From positions 1 to 34,969 of the IMG/VR virus record IMGVR_UViG_3300046517_000742: 34,969 nt of DNA. One strand, 5' to 3'. Both the position numbers and the translations under genes were made by a program. How positions within the stretch are numbered: position 1 is the stretch's first letter; every line of letters begins with the position of its first letter. Under the pieces are notes generated by a model. That model searched no databases. It worked only from the letters and a program-made list of their open reading frames with translations, and was not told where the DNA came from. This stretch comes from a virus. Below, one piece after another: positions 1 to 7,096 of the stretch.

Positions 1-2
1 AG

Positions 3-497
3 ATCGTCAACCTGAAGATTGGCATGTTCCAGTCGGGCGGCAAGATCCATAACAAGATCGTCGTCATCAGCCCGCAGCGCATCTTCCTGCAAGCCCAGAT
101 CGCGAACATCGTGCAGGTCACGGCGTATCAGCGTCCGGGCGCGGGCACGTCGACCACGGCGAATGTCGCACAGGCCCAGATGCAAGAGGCCGGCGATGAT
201 CTCGTATGGTTTTTTGACGATTCCCTCATCGGGAAAGGCTCCGGCGGTTCGGATGCCGTCATTCTCACCATCCCTGAAGTCGAAGTGCCGGACATTCCTG
301 GCATCAACACCAACGCGTTCGGTGAAGTCTCGCCGTCGATGAAAGCGGTGAACGTGCAGTATGCGGCTATGGCTGCGCCGGCTGAGATTCCGACGCCAAC
401 CGAAGATGGCGCGATCACCACATGCTATGAAAATCGTATCTCCAGCGGGTGGAACGTGAGGGGTGCCGGACTTTATATCTTGAACGTCCCTCATTAG
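3..497 (+). CDS. Probable major capsid protein, C-terminal part (5' end outside window)
   Basis: The reading frame is open to the left edge, so this is the last 164 or so codons of a longer gene. The visible part reads through a segment typical of phage structural proteins and ends with a beta-rich C-terminus containing ISSGWNVRGAGLYIL. It lies directly upstream of head-completion and neck genes, the usual place of the major capsid gene. I do not recognise a specific capsid family from the fragment, so the call rests on position and general character. A decoration protein or another head protein is possible. The stop codon lies inside an 8-bp hairpin. Confidence 0.5.
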   Translation: MVNLKIGMFQSGGKIHNKIVVISPQRIFLQAQIANIVQVTAYQRPGAGTSTTANVAQAQMQEAGDDLVWFFDDSLIGKGSGGSDAVILTIPEVEVPDIPGINTNAFGEVSPSMKAVNVQYAAMAAPAEIPTPTEDGAITTCYENRISSGWNVRGAGLYILNVPH

Positions 498-556
498 GAT
501 GTCTTCCTAATGTAAAATGACGAAAGCCCGGATGGCTGTAACCATACCGGGCTTTC
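492..556 (+). terminator. Tandem hairpins after the capsid gene
   Basis: Two hairpins follow each other. The first has perfect 8-bp arms CATTAGGA (492-499) and TCCTAATG (505-512) with loop TGTCT, and overlaps the capsid stop codon. The second pairs GAAAGCCCGGATGG (522-535) with CCAT-A-CCGGGCTTTC (542-556), with one bulged A. Neither has a strong T-tract, so they may be attenuators or mRNA 3'-end stabilisers rather than efficient intrinsic terminators. Confidence 0.6.
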
Positions 557-585
557 TAACCAATCAACTTAAGGCGATAAGAAGA

Positions 586-1410
586 ATGGCTGACGGGATT
601 GTAGCATCAAAGATCTGCACGAAATGCGGGCTGGACAAGCCCTTCTCTGAGTACCACAAGAAGAAGCGCACCAAAGATGGCCTGCAGTGCCGGTGCAAAG
701 AATGCATCTTGGAAGAAAACGCGGCTTACAAGTCCGCGCACCGAGAAGAGGGGCGAGCTTACAACAAGACCTACTACGAGCAGAATCGCGAGAAAGTCTT
801 GGCTTACAGTTCGCAGTGGGCGAAAGACAACAAAGAAAAGGTCGCAGAGCAATCCAGGCGATGGCGAGAAAATAACCCGGAACGCGCTAAGGAGGTTCGG
901 GATCGGTACAACGCGGCCAACAAAGATAAGAATGCTGCCCGCTGCAAGCGTTATCGAGAAGAGAATCACGAAGCCTTTCTGGCTATGCTCTCAAAGTGGT
1001 ACGCGGCAAACAGGAAGCATGTCGCCGCCTACAACAGGGCTAAATACGAAGAAAACCGGGATGACAGGGTAGAAAGAACCCGGAAATGGAGAGCCGCCAA
1101 TCCTGATGCCGTGGCCTCTATGTGTCGACTCCGCCGAGCGCGCAGGTTCGCTGCTGGCGGCTCCCATACAACAGCAGATATCGAATTCCTGTTGATCGAG
1201 CAAGATCACAGATGTGCCAATCCTTATTGCCGAGCCGACTTAACGGCAGTGAAGAAAGAGATTGACCATAGGCAACCTTTGGCGCGTGGCGGCTCAGATG
1301 CCATCGACAATCTTCAATGGCTCTGTGCGCCCTGTAACCGGCGCAAGCACGCCAAACCGATGGACGAATGGCTAGCCGCAGAAGAGCGGCGAAGTCGTAA
1401 AGCAGCCTGA
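586..1410 (+). CDS. Free-standing HNH endonuclease with N-terminal zinc knuckle and helical repeats
   Basis: This 274-residue protein has three parts. An N-terminal zinc knuckle has C11-x2-C14 and C35/C37/C40. A long basic, helical middle (about 50-195) is built of repeats of roughly 18 residues resembling YxxNREKVxxxxxxW, probably a DNA-binding array. A C-terminal HNH domain has C210/C215, I226-D227-H228, N242 and CAPC (C247/C250), so the ligands and catalytic His-Asn-His signature are present. ATG 586 is chosen over the upstream in-frame 517 because it begins the zinc knuckle and lies downstream of the second hairpin. Such genes are usually mobile homing-type nucleases inserted between phage structural genes. 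Hairpins on both sides suggest it is expressed apart from its neighbours. Its target site cannot be read from this sequence. Confidence 0.85.
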   Translation: MADGIVASKICTKCGLDKPFSEYHKKKRTKDGLQCRCKECILEENAAYKSAHREEGRAYNKTYYEQNREKVLAYSSQWAKDNKEKVAEQSRRWRENNPERAKEVRDRYNAANKDKNAARCKRYREENHEAFLAMLSKWYAANRKHVAAYNRAKYEENRDDRVERTRKWRAANPDAVASMCRLRRARRFAAGGSHTTADIEFLLIEQDHRCANPYCRADLTAVKKEIDHRQPLARGGSDAIDNLQWLCAPCNRRKHAKPMDEWLAAEERRSRKAA

Positions 1411-1420
1411 CTGAATACCA

Positions 1421-1445
1421 AAGCCCGCCTAGTGCGGGCTTTTTG
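1421..1445 (+). terminator. Intrinsic terminator after HNH gene
   Basis: The stem AGCCCGC (1422-1428) / GCGGGCT (1434-1440) with loop CTAGT is followed by a T-run. It resembles other terminators at gene-block boundaries in this window. Confidence 0.8.
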
Positions 1446-1449
1446 TTTT

Positions 1450-1505
1450 GACCATGCCTAGGCTCCGGAGCCGAAAGCCCGTCCCCTGTGCGGGTTGGCA
1501 TGGTC
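1450..1505 (+). other. Three-way-junction-like inverted repeat upstream of next gene
   Basis: Outer 9-bp arms GACCATGCC (1450-1458) and GGCATGGTC (1497-1505) enclose two more pairing elements: the perfect palindrome GGCTCCGGAGCC (1461-1472) and a CCCG/CGGG stem (478-481 and 491-494 of the same kilobase). The transcript could fold into a three-way junction in the 5' leader of the following gene. Function unknown; it may be a remnant terminator or a structured leader. Confidence 0.45.
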
Positions 1506-1538
1506 ATCCGTACACAGGGATTTCACAGGGTTATCACC

Positions 1539-2051
1539 ATGACGATCATTTATTTGGCTAATGGGTCAAAGCAACGCCTGAAGTTCAACTACCGACTGCC
1601 CGAATCAAATCGCATTCATGAACTGGACGTGCATTCCGGTCGCCAAGAGCCTATCGGCGAAGGCTGGACGGATACGACCGTCGAGTACTTCATCAAGCAG
1701 CTAGAGCACGCGGGGTTCCGCCGCTCCCATGAAACGAACGGCCGGATGGAGAACTTCTCCGGCTTTATGTACAGCGTCGACAAGGCGACCAGCGAGACCC
1801 AGATCCGTAGCGGTCACGAAGCGCGTGTCGAAGCGCAGGAAAAGACCTCCGCCGTAGAAGCCCAACGGGGAGCCCTCGCGATGGATCAGGCAAACCGCCT
1901 TCCTGGCGACCGCCGCAAGCGTCTTGCTAAGGTCACGCAGGTTGAGGTTCAGCAGGACATCGACCCGCGCAAGTCGGCGACCGGCAACGAAGTGAACATG
2001 AGCGTGACAGTCGACGCAAGCGCCCCCGAAAGCGCTCAACTGGCGATCTGA
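1539..2051 (+). CDS. Phage structural-region protein of unknown function
   Basis: This 170-residue protein starts at ATG 1539, behind an AGGG about 9 nt upstream; in-frame upstream codons fall inside the leader inverted repeat. It has a mixed N-terminal half with many aromatic residues and a charged, probably helical C-terminal half rich in Gln, Glu, Arg and Ala. It has no signal peptide or membrane segment. I do not recognise the family. Position between capsid and head-completion genes suggests a virion or head-assembly role, which is inference from context only. Confidence 0.65.
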   Translation: MTIIYLANGSKQRLKFNYRLPESNRIHELDVHSGRQEPIGEGWTDTTVEYFIKQLEHAGFRRSHETNGRMENFSGFMYSVDKATSETQIRSGHEARVEAQEKTSAVEAQRGALAMDQANRLPGDRRKRLAKVTQVEVQQDIDPRKSATGNEVNMSVTVDASAPESAQLAI

Positions 2052-2053
2052 TC

Positions 2054-2332
2054 ATGAAAGCCTTCCGCCTTTCTGATGAAGCCCGCGCGGCTGTGGATGC
2101 TGCTGTTGATGAAGCCATCAATACGCCGGCCATGACGCGCGCCGAAGAGGTGAAAGCCCTGATGGCGAAGGGCATGAAGATCACCGTCACCGGTAAATGG
2201 TGCGTGTGGGCATTCGCTCCGCGCAAGATCGCGCAGGCCTTGGGCGCTCCGTTCATCGCCGCATTTCCGGCCGCCGCTGATCTGGCTGATTACATGAAGC
2301 TCGGCGGCGAGATCGTTACAACGAGGCCGTAA
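2054..2332 (+). CDS. Small structural-region protein of unknown function
   Basis: A 92-residue protein starts two bases after the previous stop, and its stop overlaps the next start (TAATG), so it is tightly coupled to both neighbours. The N-terminal half is helical (residues 1-45, with an EARAAVDAAVDEAI segment). The centre has a short KITVTGKWCVWAF strand segment. Not recognised; probably a small head or neck component by synteny. Confidence 0.6.
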   Translation: MKAFRLSDEARAAVDAAVDEAINTPAMTRAEEVKALMAKGMKITVTGKWCVWAFAPRKIAQALGAPFIAAFPAAADLADYMKLGGEIVTTRP

Positions 2333-2790
2333 TGACCTTTGCCAACCCTTCGACACCGAATCTGGCCGACTTCGCCGTCTTTTGCTATGCCCAGGGCGTG
2401 CCGGAGGGTGATCTGCCGTCTGGCTCCGAATACCTGCAATGGGCATTCGACATTGCAATGGGCATTGCCCTGATCCACCCGGCCGACATGCTGCCGATTC
2501 TTTATGTGCTCGCGGTCTACAACCTCGGCATGCATCAATTGCTGAAGATCGCACAGGATCAGTCCGGGCAGACATTCTTCGCCCAGCAGCGCACGGCATT
2601 CAAGATGCTGACGTTCCAGGCGGGTCCGGTCGGCGCGTCCGCTGACCAGTCGACCTCCAATACGCTCGTGGCGGCCGACTTCATCAAGGGTCTCACGATG
2701 CAGGGGTTGGATCTGCTGAATACGCCATGGGGACGGGAATATCTGGCGTATGCCCAGATGGCTGGTCCTAACGCGTTTGGAGTGAGCTGA
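2332..2790 (+). CDS. Probable head-completion / connector protein
   Basis: A 152-residue, mostly helical protein. Its C-terminus, TPWGREYLAYAQMAGP, resembles the end of head-completion (adaptor) proteins that sit between portal and tail in tailed phages. It overlaps both neighbours by one base (TAATG upstream, TGATG downstream), as expected in a structural operon. The assignment combines gene order (capsid, adaptor, neck, sheath) with weak sequence resemblance. I cannot name the family with certainty. Confidence 0.55.
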   Translation: MTFANPSTPNLADFAVFCYAQGVPEGDLPSGSEYLQWAFDIAMGIALIHPADMLPILYVLAVYNLGMHQLLKIAQDQSGQTFFAQQRTAFKMLTFQAGPVGASADQSTSNTLVAADFIKGLTMQGLDLLNTPWGREYLAYAQMAGPNAFGVS

Positions 2791-3257
2791 TGCCCAAGTT
2801 GATGCTCGGCGTGGTCGACGCGGCCTATTCGGATGGCGATGGCGCAAAGACCACTGGCGACGTCGCGGGCTTTCTCGAAGCCGAATATCACGTCATGCGC
2901 ACCTTCCTCGAGATGTACGAGGAACAGATCGGCGAGTTTCTGGCCGATGCAATGGTGGGCGAGATTGAATCGATGGCGCAGGGCAAGCCGGTCACGATCT
3001 TCGGCAAGGATGTCTCAACACACCTCGGCGATCGTGTGATTTCCGGGTCAAGCGTCAACGGGAAGATCGAAGAGGCGTTCCGCAATTACCTCGATGCGCG
3101 CGAATGGAAACAGGTGAGCGGGCAAACAATTGCTTCTGCAGAGCAAGGCGTCAGTTTGCGGAAGAAGCAGTCCACCCCCAAGAAGCCGAAGGCCCGTGCA
3201 GAATTTTTTTCGACGGGTCTCTACAGCGCCTCGTTTAGGGCCTGGTTGGAATCATGA
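2790..3257 (+). CDS. Probable neck / tail-completion protein
   Basis: A 155-residue protein. The acidic, helical N-terminal half (residues 25-60) is followed by a basic linker (KKQSTPKKPKARAEF) and a C-terminal FSTGLYSASFRAWLES segment of the kind seen in phage head-tail joining proteins. Start overlaps the preceding stop (TGATG) and its stop overlaps the next start (ATGA). The role is inferred from position between the connector gene and the tail genes. Confidence 0.5.
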   Translation: MPKLMLGVVDAAYSDGDGAKTTGDVAGFLEAEYHVMRTFLEMYEEQIGEFLADAMVGEIESMAQGKPVTIFGKDVSTHLGDRVISGSSVNGKIEEAFRNYLDAREWKQVSGQTIASAEQGVSLRKKQSTPKKPKARAEFFSTGLYSASFRAWLES

Positions 3258-4216
3258 GCATCATCAACGAAGCCGGATCCGCCCCGACCCAGCTACAGGC
3301 CGCGCTCGATAGTGGCCTTGAGCAGATCTCCAACAACCAGACCGTCACATTCCAGCAGTACACGAAGTACACGTTTTCGCAGGACGGCTATGTCTTCTGG
3401 GTGGCGACCGGATCGGCACTGTCATTCGCGGGCTCGCTGCACGTCCTTAGCGAGCGCAGGCAGGACGAGGACCAGACCATCGCCGCGAATCAAATGGTGT
3501 TCACGGCAGAGCAGGAAGTCTCGCAACTGAACAGCGTTGCACCAGATACGCTGTGGGTCGGCGCATGGCAGGTTGACGGAACGACCGTGCAGGTTGCGTT
3601 CTCCGCGACCGGCATGAACTATCAGCAGGCCGGCTTGTGGCATTACCGCGGCTTCGCTGTCTATCCCGCCCTCGCCTCGCAGCTGATCGACAGCGCGGCA
3701 GATCTGCCTGTTGGGCCGATTGTCTCGAACAGCCTGCCGATCTGGCTTGCGCAGAACAGCATGGCGCCGGTCTATGCATCATTTCTGGTGCCGGACAACG
3801 TCGTTCCGCCGTACATCACAGCGCACATCGACCCAAGCAACACGATTGCGCTTCAGGCGTTCCCGGTCTTCGACTGGTCTCAACGCGCGAATCCGAACGG
3901 CGATCCATCGCCGCTCTACGCGTTGCCAAGCTGGCAACTCATGCGCGACACGGTGCGCCTGACGATGTACGGCTTCACCAATCAGCAGGCGATCCAGTTC
4001 TATGCGTCGCTGATGGATTACTCGGTCAATACCGACAACTTCGGGTTCTGCAACTCGCCGGCCATCGTCGACGACAAGCGCACGCAGGTTGAAATCGCAG
4101 CGCTCGCGATGAAGAAGACGCTGACCATTCAGGCGTCGTATTACCAGGCGACGGCGGATGCGATTGCACGCCGGTTGATTCTCGAAGCAGGTTTCAGCTC
4201 TATCACCACCGTCTAG
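3254..4216 (+). CDS. Tail-region virion protein of unknown function (320 aa)
   Basis: A 320-residue protein without signal peptide or membrane segments, rich in Gln, Ser, Thr and aromatic residues and predicted mostly beta with a helical C-terminus, as in many virion proteins. It is coupled to the neck gene by an ATGA overlap and followed by a terminator, so it closes the head/neck block. In contractile phages with a DUF3383-type sheath a gene of this size commonly lies just before the tail block. I cannot assign it more precisely than neck or tail-terminator-region structural protein. Confidence 0.6.
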   Translation: MSIINEAGSAPTQLQAALDSGLEQISNNQTVTFQQYTKYTFSQDGYVFWVATGSALSFAGSLHVLSERRQDEDQTIAANQMVFTAEQEVSQLNSVAPDTLWVGAWQVDGTTVQVAFSATGMNYQQAGLWHYRGFAVYPALASQLIDSAADLPVGPIVSNSLPIWLAQNSMAPVYASFLVPDNVVPPYITAHIDPSNTIALQAFPVFDWSQRANPNGDPSPLYALPSWQLMRDTVRLTMYGFTNQQAIQFYASLMDYSVNTDNFGFCNSPAIVDDKRTQVEIAALAMKKTLTIQASYYQATADAIARRLILEAGFSSITTV

Positions 4217-4242
4217 CGGGCGCTCCCGACTTAGACATTTCC

Positions 4243-4266
4243 GCCCGCCATGCGCGGGCTTTTTTA
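4243..4266 (+). terminator. Intrinsic terminator between head and tail blocks
   Basis: Stem GCCCGC (4243-4248) / GCGGGC (4254-4259) followed by TTTTTT. A second GCGGGC copy lies at 4217-4222. Confidence 0.85.
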
Positions 4267-4281
4267 TTTCAGGAGCTTCAT

Positions 4282-4584
4282 ATGGCCCAGTACCCCTACG
4301 CTATTCCGCCCGGTGGCACCCAAACCACGCTCAACGTTACGGCGAGCACCGTCGTGAAGGCGGCCCCGGGCAAGGTATTCCGCCTCGTTTTCAACACTGC
4401 GACGACTGCCGCGCCCGCTGTTTATGACGCGACGACGGTTGGCGGAATCGGCGCAGCAAGCCTCATCTGGCAAGGCGCCGCCGTAACTGCCGCGCAGACC
4501 GTCATCACCCTCGAATTTCCGTGTCTCAACGGCATCGTCGTCGTGCCTGGCACGGGCGGCAACGTAGCTGTGTCTTTCGCTTAA
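4282..4584 (+). CDS. Small beta-rich virion protein, decoration-like
   Basis: This 100-residue protein starts behind a strong AGGAGC. The sequence alternates short strands (VVKAAPGKVFRLVF, AVYDATTVGG, GIVVVPGTGGNVAVSFA). The pattern of VVKAxPGxxxRVxV, VYDxxT, FPCxxGIVVxPGTGxxVAVS is a common phage family often found near capsid or fibre genes and thought to be virion associated. Position directly after a terminator suggests its own promoter or read-through. A capsid-decoration role is possible but not shown. Confidence 0.6.
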   Translation: MAQYPYAIPPGGTQTTLNVTASTVVKAAPGKVFRLVFNTATTAAPAVYDATTVGGIGAASLIWQGAAVTAAQTVITLEFPCLNGIVVVPGTGGNVAVSFA

Positions 4585-4602
4585 TCCCCGGAGTCCGCCC
4601 TC

Positions 4603-5937
4603 ATGGCACAAACAATCACACCGCAGATCGTCAATCTGACGGCGGTCCTCACGGTCGCGCCTATCCCGTCACAGCTTCAGCGGAGCGGTGCGTTTGTGTC
4701 CGTGGGCGGCACCACGCTGACGACTGGCACCTATCTGTATTGCAGCCAGTTGAGCGCACTCGAAGCCGTGCTCGCGACAAGCGGTTCGGGAAATCAGGCT
4801 GAACTTCAAACCATGGGCACGACGTTCTTCGCCCAGGGTACTTCGATCGGCGCGTATGTGCTCGAACTGGGTGTGCAGACTTCTGGCGCAGCCGGCATCG
4901 AAGCGCTGAACGCCTGGATCACGAACAATCCAGGCATCTTCTACGCCTATCTCGTTCCGGCTGCGTGGGACAACACATCCGAAGTAGTCGGTAGCGTCAT
5001 CGTCACCGCGGGCGGCAGTGGCTATACCTCTGCGCCCACCGTGGCATTCTCAGGCGGCGGTGGCGGAACTGGCGCAACGGCGACGGCAACTATTGCCAAT
5101 GGCGCCGTGACGGGCGTGACCATCACGAATCCCGGATCGGGCTACACCGCCGCACCTACCGTGACATTCACCGGTGGCAGTGGCACAGGTGCGGCGGCAA
5201 CCGCCAATCTTGCGTCCGAGCTCAACATCATTGCCGGCGAATATGCAAGCCCGACCGGACGCACGTACTTCTTCATCTCGACCACGGCCGCGAATGTCGC
5301 AACGTATCAGCCGAACAAGAGCGTGTACGCGTTCGTGCCAAGCCCCACGGCAACCTCGCAGGAATTCGGGGCTGCGGCGCACTTCTATCAGTGGCTGGTG
5401 AACAACCCGAGCGCGACCAGCAAACTTGCGCCGATGGCGTACCGATTCCTCAATGGCGTCACGCCGTGGCCGGCAACCGGCTACGCGAGCCAGATTCAGA
5501 CGGTCCTGTCGGCTTTCGGGAACATCAATCTCGTCCCCCCGCAGGGTGGCATCACGAATACCTGCATTTTCAAGGGCACGACTTCGGATGGCTCGCAGTC
5601 GTCGTGGTGGTACGGCATCGACTGGTATCAGATCACGGTCACGAATGATCTCGCTGACGAGGTCGTCAACGGTTCGAACGAGGAACCTCCTCTGCTGTAC
5701 GACCAGGACGGTATCAACCAGCTTGCCGGCGTTGCGAATCGCGACCTGAATACGGCGATTTCGTTTGGCTGCGCACAAAGCGGAACCGTTACTGCGACAT
5801 CTTTCGCAGCCTACACGGCGGCCAATCCTGCCAACTACAAGGCGGGGATCTATCAGGGCCTGGGCGTCAATATCGTGGGCCAGAACGGCTTCCTCACGGT
5901 TGGCGTACAGCTTGACGCGATTGAATTTGCATCTTAA
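4603..5937 (+). CDS. Tail sheath protein, DUF3383-like, with glycine-rich insertion
   Basis: A 444-residue contractile sheath candidate. The N-terminus ([11 protein letters not shown]...[15 protein letters not shown]), the [15 protein letters not shown] segment and the C-terminal [19 protein letters not shown]...[12 protein letters not shown] match the DUF3383 group, known as phage tail sheath or sheath-like proteins. It lies immediately upstream of the tube gene, as expected. Residues about 128-204 are an insertion of two tandem repeats of about 37 residues ([20 protein letters not shown] and [19 protein letters not shown]). On either side the sheath sequence continues smoothly (DNTSE, then [14 protein letters not shown]). 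The insertion probably forms a surface-exposed beta domain on the tail. Confidence 0.8.
   Translation: MAQTITPQIVNLTAVLTVAPIPSQLQRSGAFVSVGGTTLTTGTYLYCSQLSALEAVLATSGSGNQAELQTMGTTFFAQGTSIGAYVLELGVQTSGAAGIEALNAWITNNPGIFYAYLVPAAWDNTSEVVGSVIVTAGGSGYTSAPTVAFSGGGGGTGATATATIANGAVTGVTITNPGSGYTAAPTVTFTGGSGTGAAATANLASELNIIAGEYASPTGRTYFFISTTAANVATYQPNKSVYAFVPSPTATSQEFGAAAHFYQWLVNNPSATSKLAPMAYRFLNGVTPWPATGYASQIQTVLSAFGNINLVPPQGGITNTCIFKGTTSDGSQSSWWYGIDWYQITVTNDLADEVVNGSNEEPPLLYDQDGINQLAGVANRDLNTAISFGCAQSGTVTATSFAAYTAANPANYKAGIYQGLGVNIVGQNGFLTVGVQLDAIEFAS
4984..5217 (+). repeat. Tandem glycine-rich coding repeat inside the sheath gene
   Basis: Two degenerate in-frame repeats of about 115 bases encode the GSGYTxAPTVxF...GGxGTGAxATA motif. 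Repeats with this motif recur in phage and surface proteins; here they interrupt the sheath fold. Confidence 0.7.
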
Positions 5938-5949
5938 TAGGACGCCAAA

Positions 5950-6396
5950 ATGCCTACCCAAAATCCAGGTATCGCCCGCGGCGTCCTGAACCGCGTCAAG
6001 TGCTCGGTGGTCATCCCGAGCACGCCTTCGCTGAACGTCATCTCCGCGAACATGGGCCGCGCGCTGGCCCGCATCTCGTTCGAGGGGCAACTGGTCAATC
6101 AGATCCCGACCGGAACTGGTGTGGTCAATGCACCCGAGCCCTTCGTGATGGCGACAATCACCATCGCCCTGCTGCGCACGCAACCTATCGCGGCTGCGTG
6201 GTTCTCGCAGATCCTGAATGACAGCAATGTCGAGGATGCGACGATCTATAGCGACACGTCGACGTTCCCGCCGATCGCGCTGCAAAGCGTGGTCGCGAGT
6301 CACATGGATCCGGGGCCGTTCGATGGCACGAGCCCGGATTTCCAGCTCGTGCTCCGCGGAGCCTTGCCGATTAATAATCGCCTCTGGACCTTCTGA
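5950..6396 (+). CDS. Probable tail tube protein
   Basis: A 148-residue, beta-rich protein directly after the sheath and before the tail chaperone, the canonical place of the tail tube gene. It starts at ATG 5950 behind AGGACG. Its length and composition (strands such as ARISFEGQLVNQIP, FVMATITIALLR, SPDFQLVLRGALP) suit a tube monomer that stacks in hexameric rings inside the sheath. Its last codon overlaps the start of the next gene (TGATG), giving translational coupling. Confidence 0.7.
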   Translation: MPTQNPGIARGVLNRVKCSVVIPSTPSLNVISANMGRALARISFEGQLVNQIPTGTGVVNAPEPFVMATITIALLRTQPIAAAWFSQILNDSNVEDATIYSDTSTFPPIALQSVVASHMDPGPFDGTSPDFQLVLRGALPINNRLWTF

Positions 6397-7016
6397 TGCA
6401 GATCACCGATTCGCTGAATCTCGCGCTACCGGCGGGTGATGGGCTGACTGCCTATCACACCCCGATAAGTCGGAGCGTCTACGAGACGCACTATAGCGTC
6501 ATCAACGCCGTGAAAGCGGCGTTGTCCCGAAAGGGCATCCATTACCAGATGGGTTCCGGCCCGCGCATCGCCAATCTCGTGCTGAAGGACGAGGGCGAGA
6601 AGGATGCTGCCGAGCGCGATAGCTTCGACGCCAAGGGCAATGTGGTCGATGAGCGCACGCCCGCCCTGCTCGCGGAACTCAAGCGACTGACGACGATCCT
6701 CGCGCCTGGCACCAATGGCTATGACATGTTGCCTGTGGATGCCGCGATTTCGCAGGGCAAGATTGACGACGAGGACTATGCCGAGTTGGAGGCGGCGCTC
6801 GTTTTTTTTACGTGTCATGCGATGACGGCGCGCAAGACGAACCGATCGAGCATCGCGACCGCGACAGCTTCAGTCCTGAATGGGTCGATTTCACCGTTGG
6901 GACTTACGGGATACGCCGCTTCCTTGCAGACCTTGACGAAGACCGTCGCTACACCGAGCCAGGCATCATCGCAGCCTGTCTCAGATACGCCTCCCGCGAT
7001 GGCTTTTCCGATCTAG
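6396..7016 (+). CDS. Tail assembly chaperone, zero-frame product (gpG-like)
   Basis: A 206-residue frame starting one base into the tube stop codon. The first 138 residues are a well-formed, mainly helical, acidic protein (NAVKAALSRKGIHYQ, LLAELKRLTTILAPG, KIDDEDYAELEAAL), as expected for the phage chaperone that coats the tape measure protein. After the run of eight T at 6802-6809, the zero frame becomes low-complexity Ser/Thr/Ala/Pro sequence. The -1 frame carries the better protein instead. I therefore think the biologically important long form shifts frame at this run, like lambda G-T. Confidence 0.75.
   Translation: MQITDSLNLALPAGDGLTAYHTPISRSVYETHYSVINAVKAALSRKGIHYQMGSGPRIANLVLKDEGEKDAAERDSFDAKGNVVDERTPALLAELKRLTTILAPGTNGYDMLPVDAAISQGKIDDEDYAELEAALVFFTCHAMTARKTNRSSIATATASVLNGSISPLGLTGYAASLQTLTKTVATPSQASSQPVSDTPPAMAFPI
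6788..6809 (+). promoter_or_regulatory. Programmed -1 frameshift signal (SD-like element plus T-run)
   Basis: The slippery heptamer T-TTT-TTT at 6803-6809 is in the correct register (zero-frame codons GTT TTT TTT ACG). A Shine-Dalgarno-like GGAGG at 6788-6792 ends 10 nt upstream, close to the spacing that stimulates -1 shifting in E. coli dnaX. Slippage leads into the -1 frame that ends at the tape measure start. Confidence 0.65.
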
Positions 7017-7096
7017 CGGAACGGCACGACATTCCTTTCCATAGCGCCCGGCAGTTCCGGGAGCGTTTGATTCTTGAGGCGCTGCGCGGTCCATGA
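6809..7096 (+). CDS. Tail assembly chaperone, -1 frameshift extension (gpT-like)
   Basis: This frame is read after a -1 shift, beginning at TAC 6809 and adding 95 residues to the 138-residue N-terminal part, for a fusion of about 233 residues. It contains EWVDFTVGTYGIRRFLADLD, a helical middle (EPGIIAACLRYASRDGFSDL) and a basic end (RQFRERLILEAL). Its stop overlaps the tape measure start by ATGA, as expected for a genuine gene end. An independent GTG start at 6812 exists, but its nearest SD (GGAGG) is about 20 nt away, so separate initiation looks weaker than frameshifting. In lambda and many myophages the shifted form bridges chaperone and tape measure. Confidence 0.65.
   Translation, partial: YVSCDDGAQDEPIEHRDRDSFSPEWVDFTVGTYGIRRFLADLDEDRRYTEPGIIAACLRYASRDGFSDLAERHDIPFHSARQFRERLILEALRGP

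Noticed and set aside
5050-6303. A 417-codon open frame on the minus strand opposite sheath and tube genes
   Set aside because: Arg/Asp/Ala-rich with no domain; typical antisense shadow of GC-rich codons in the sheath gene.
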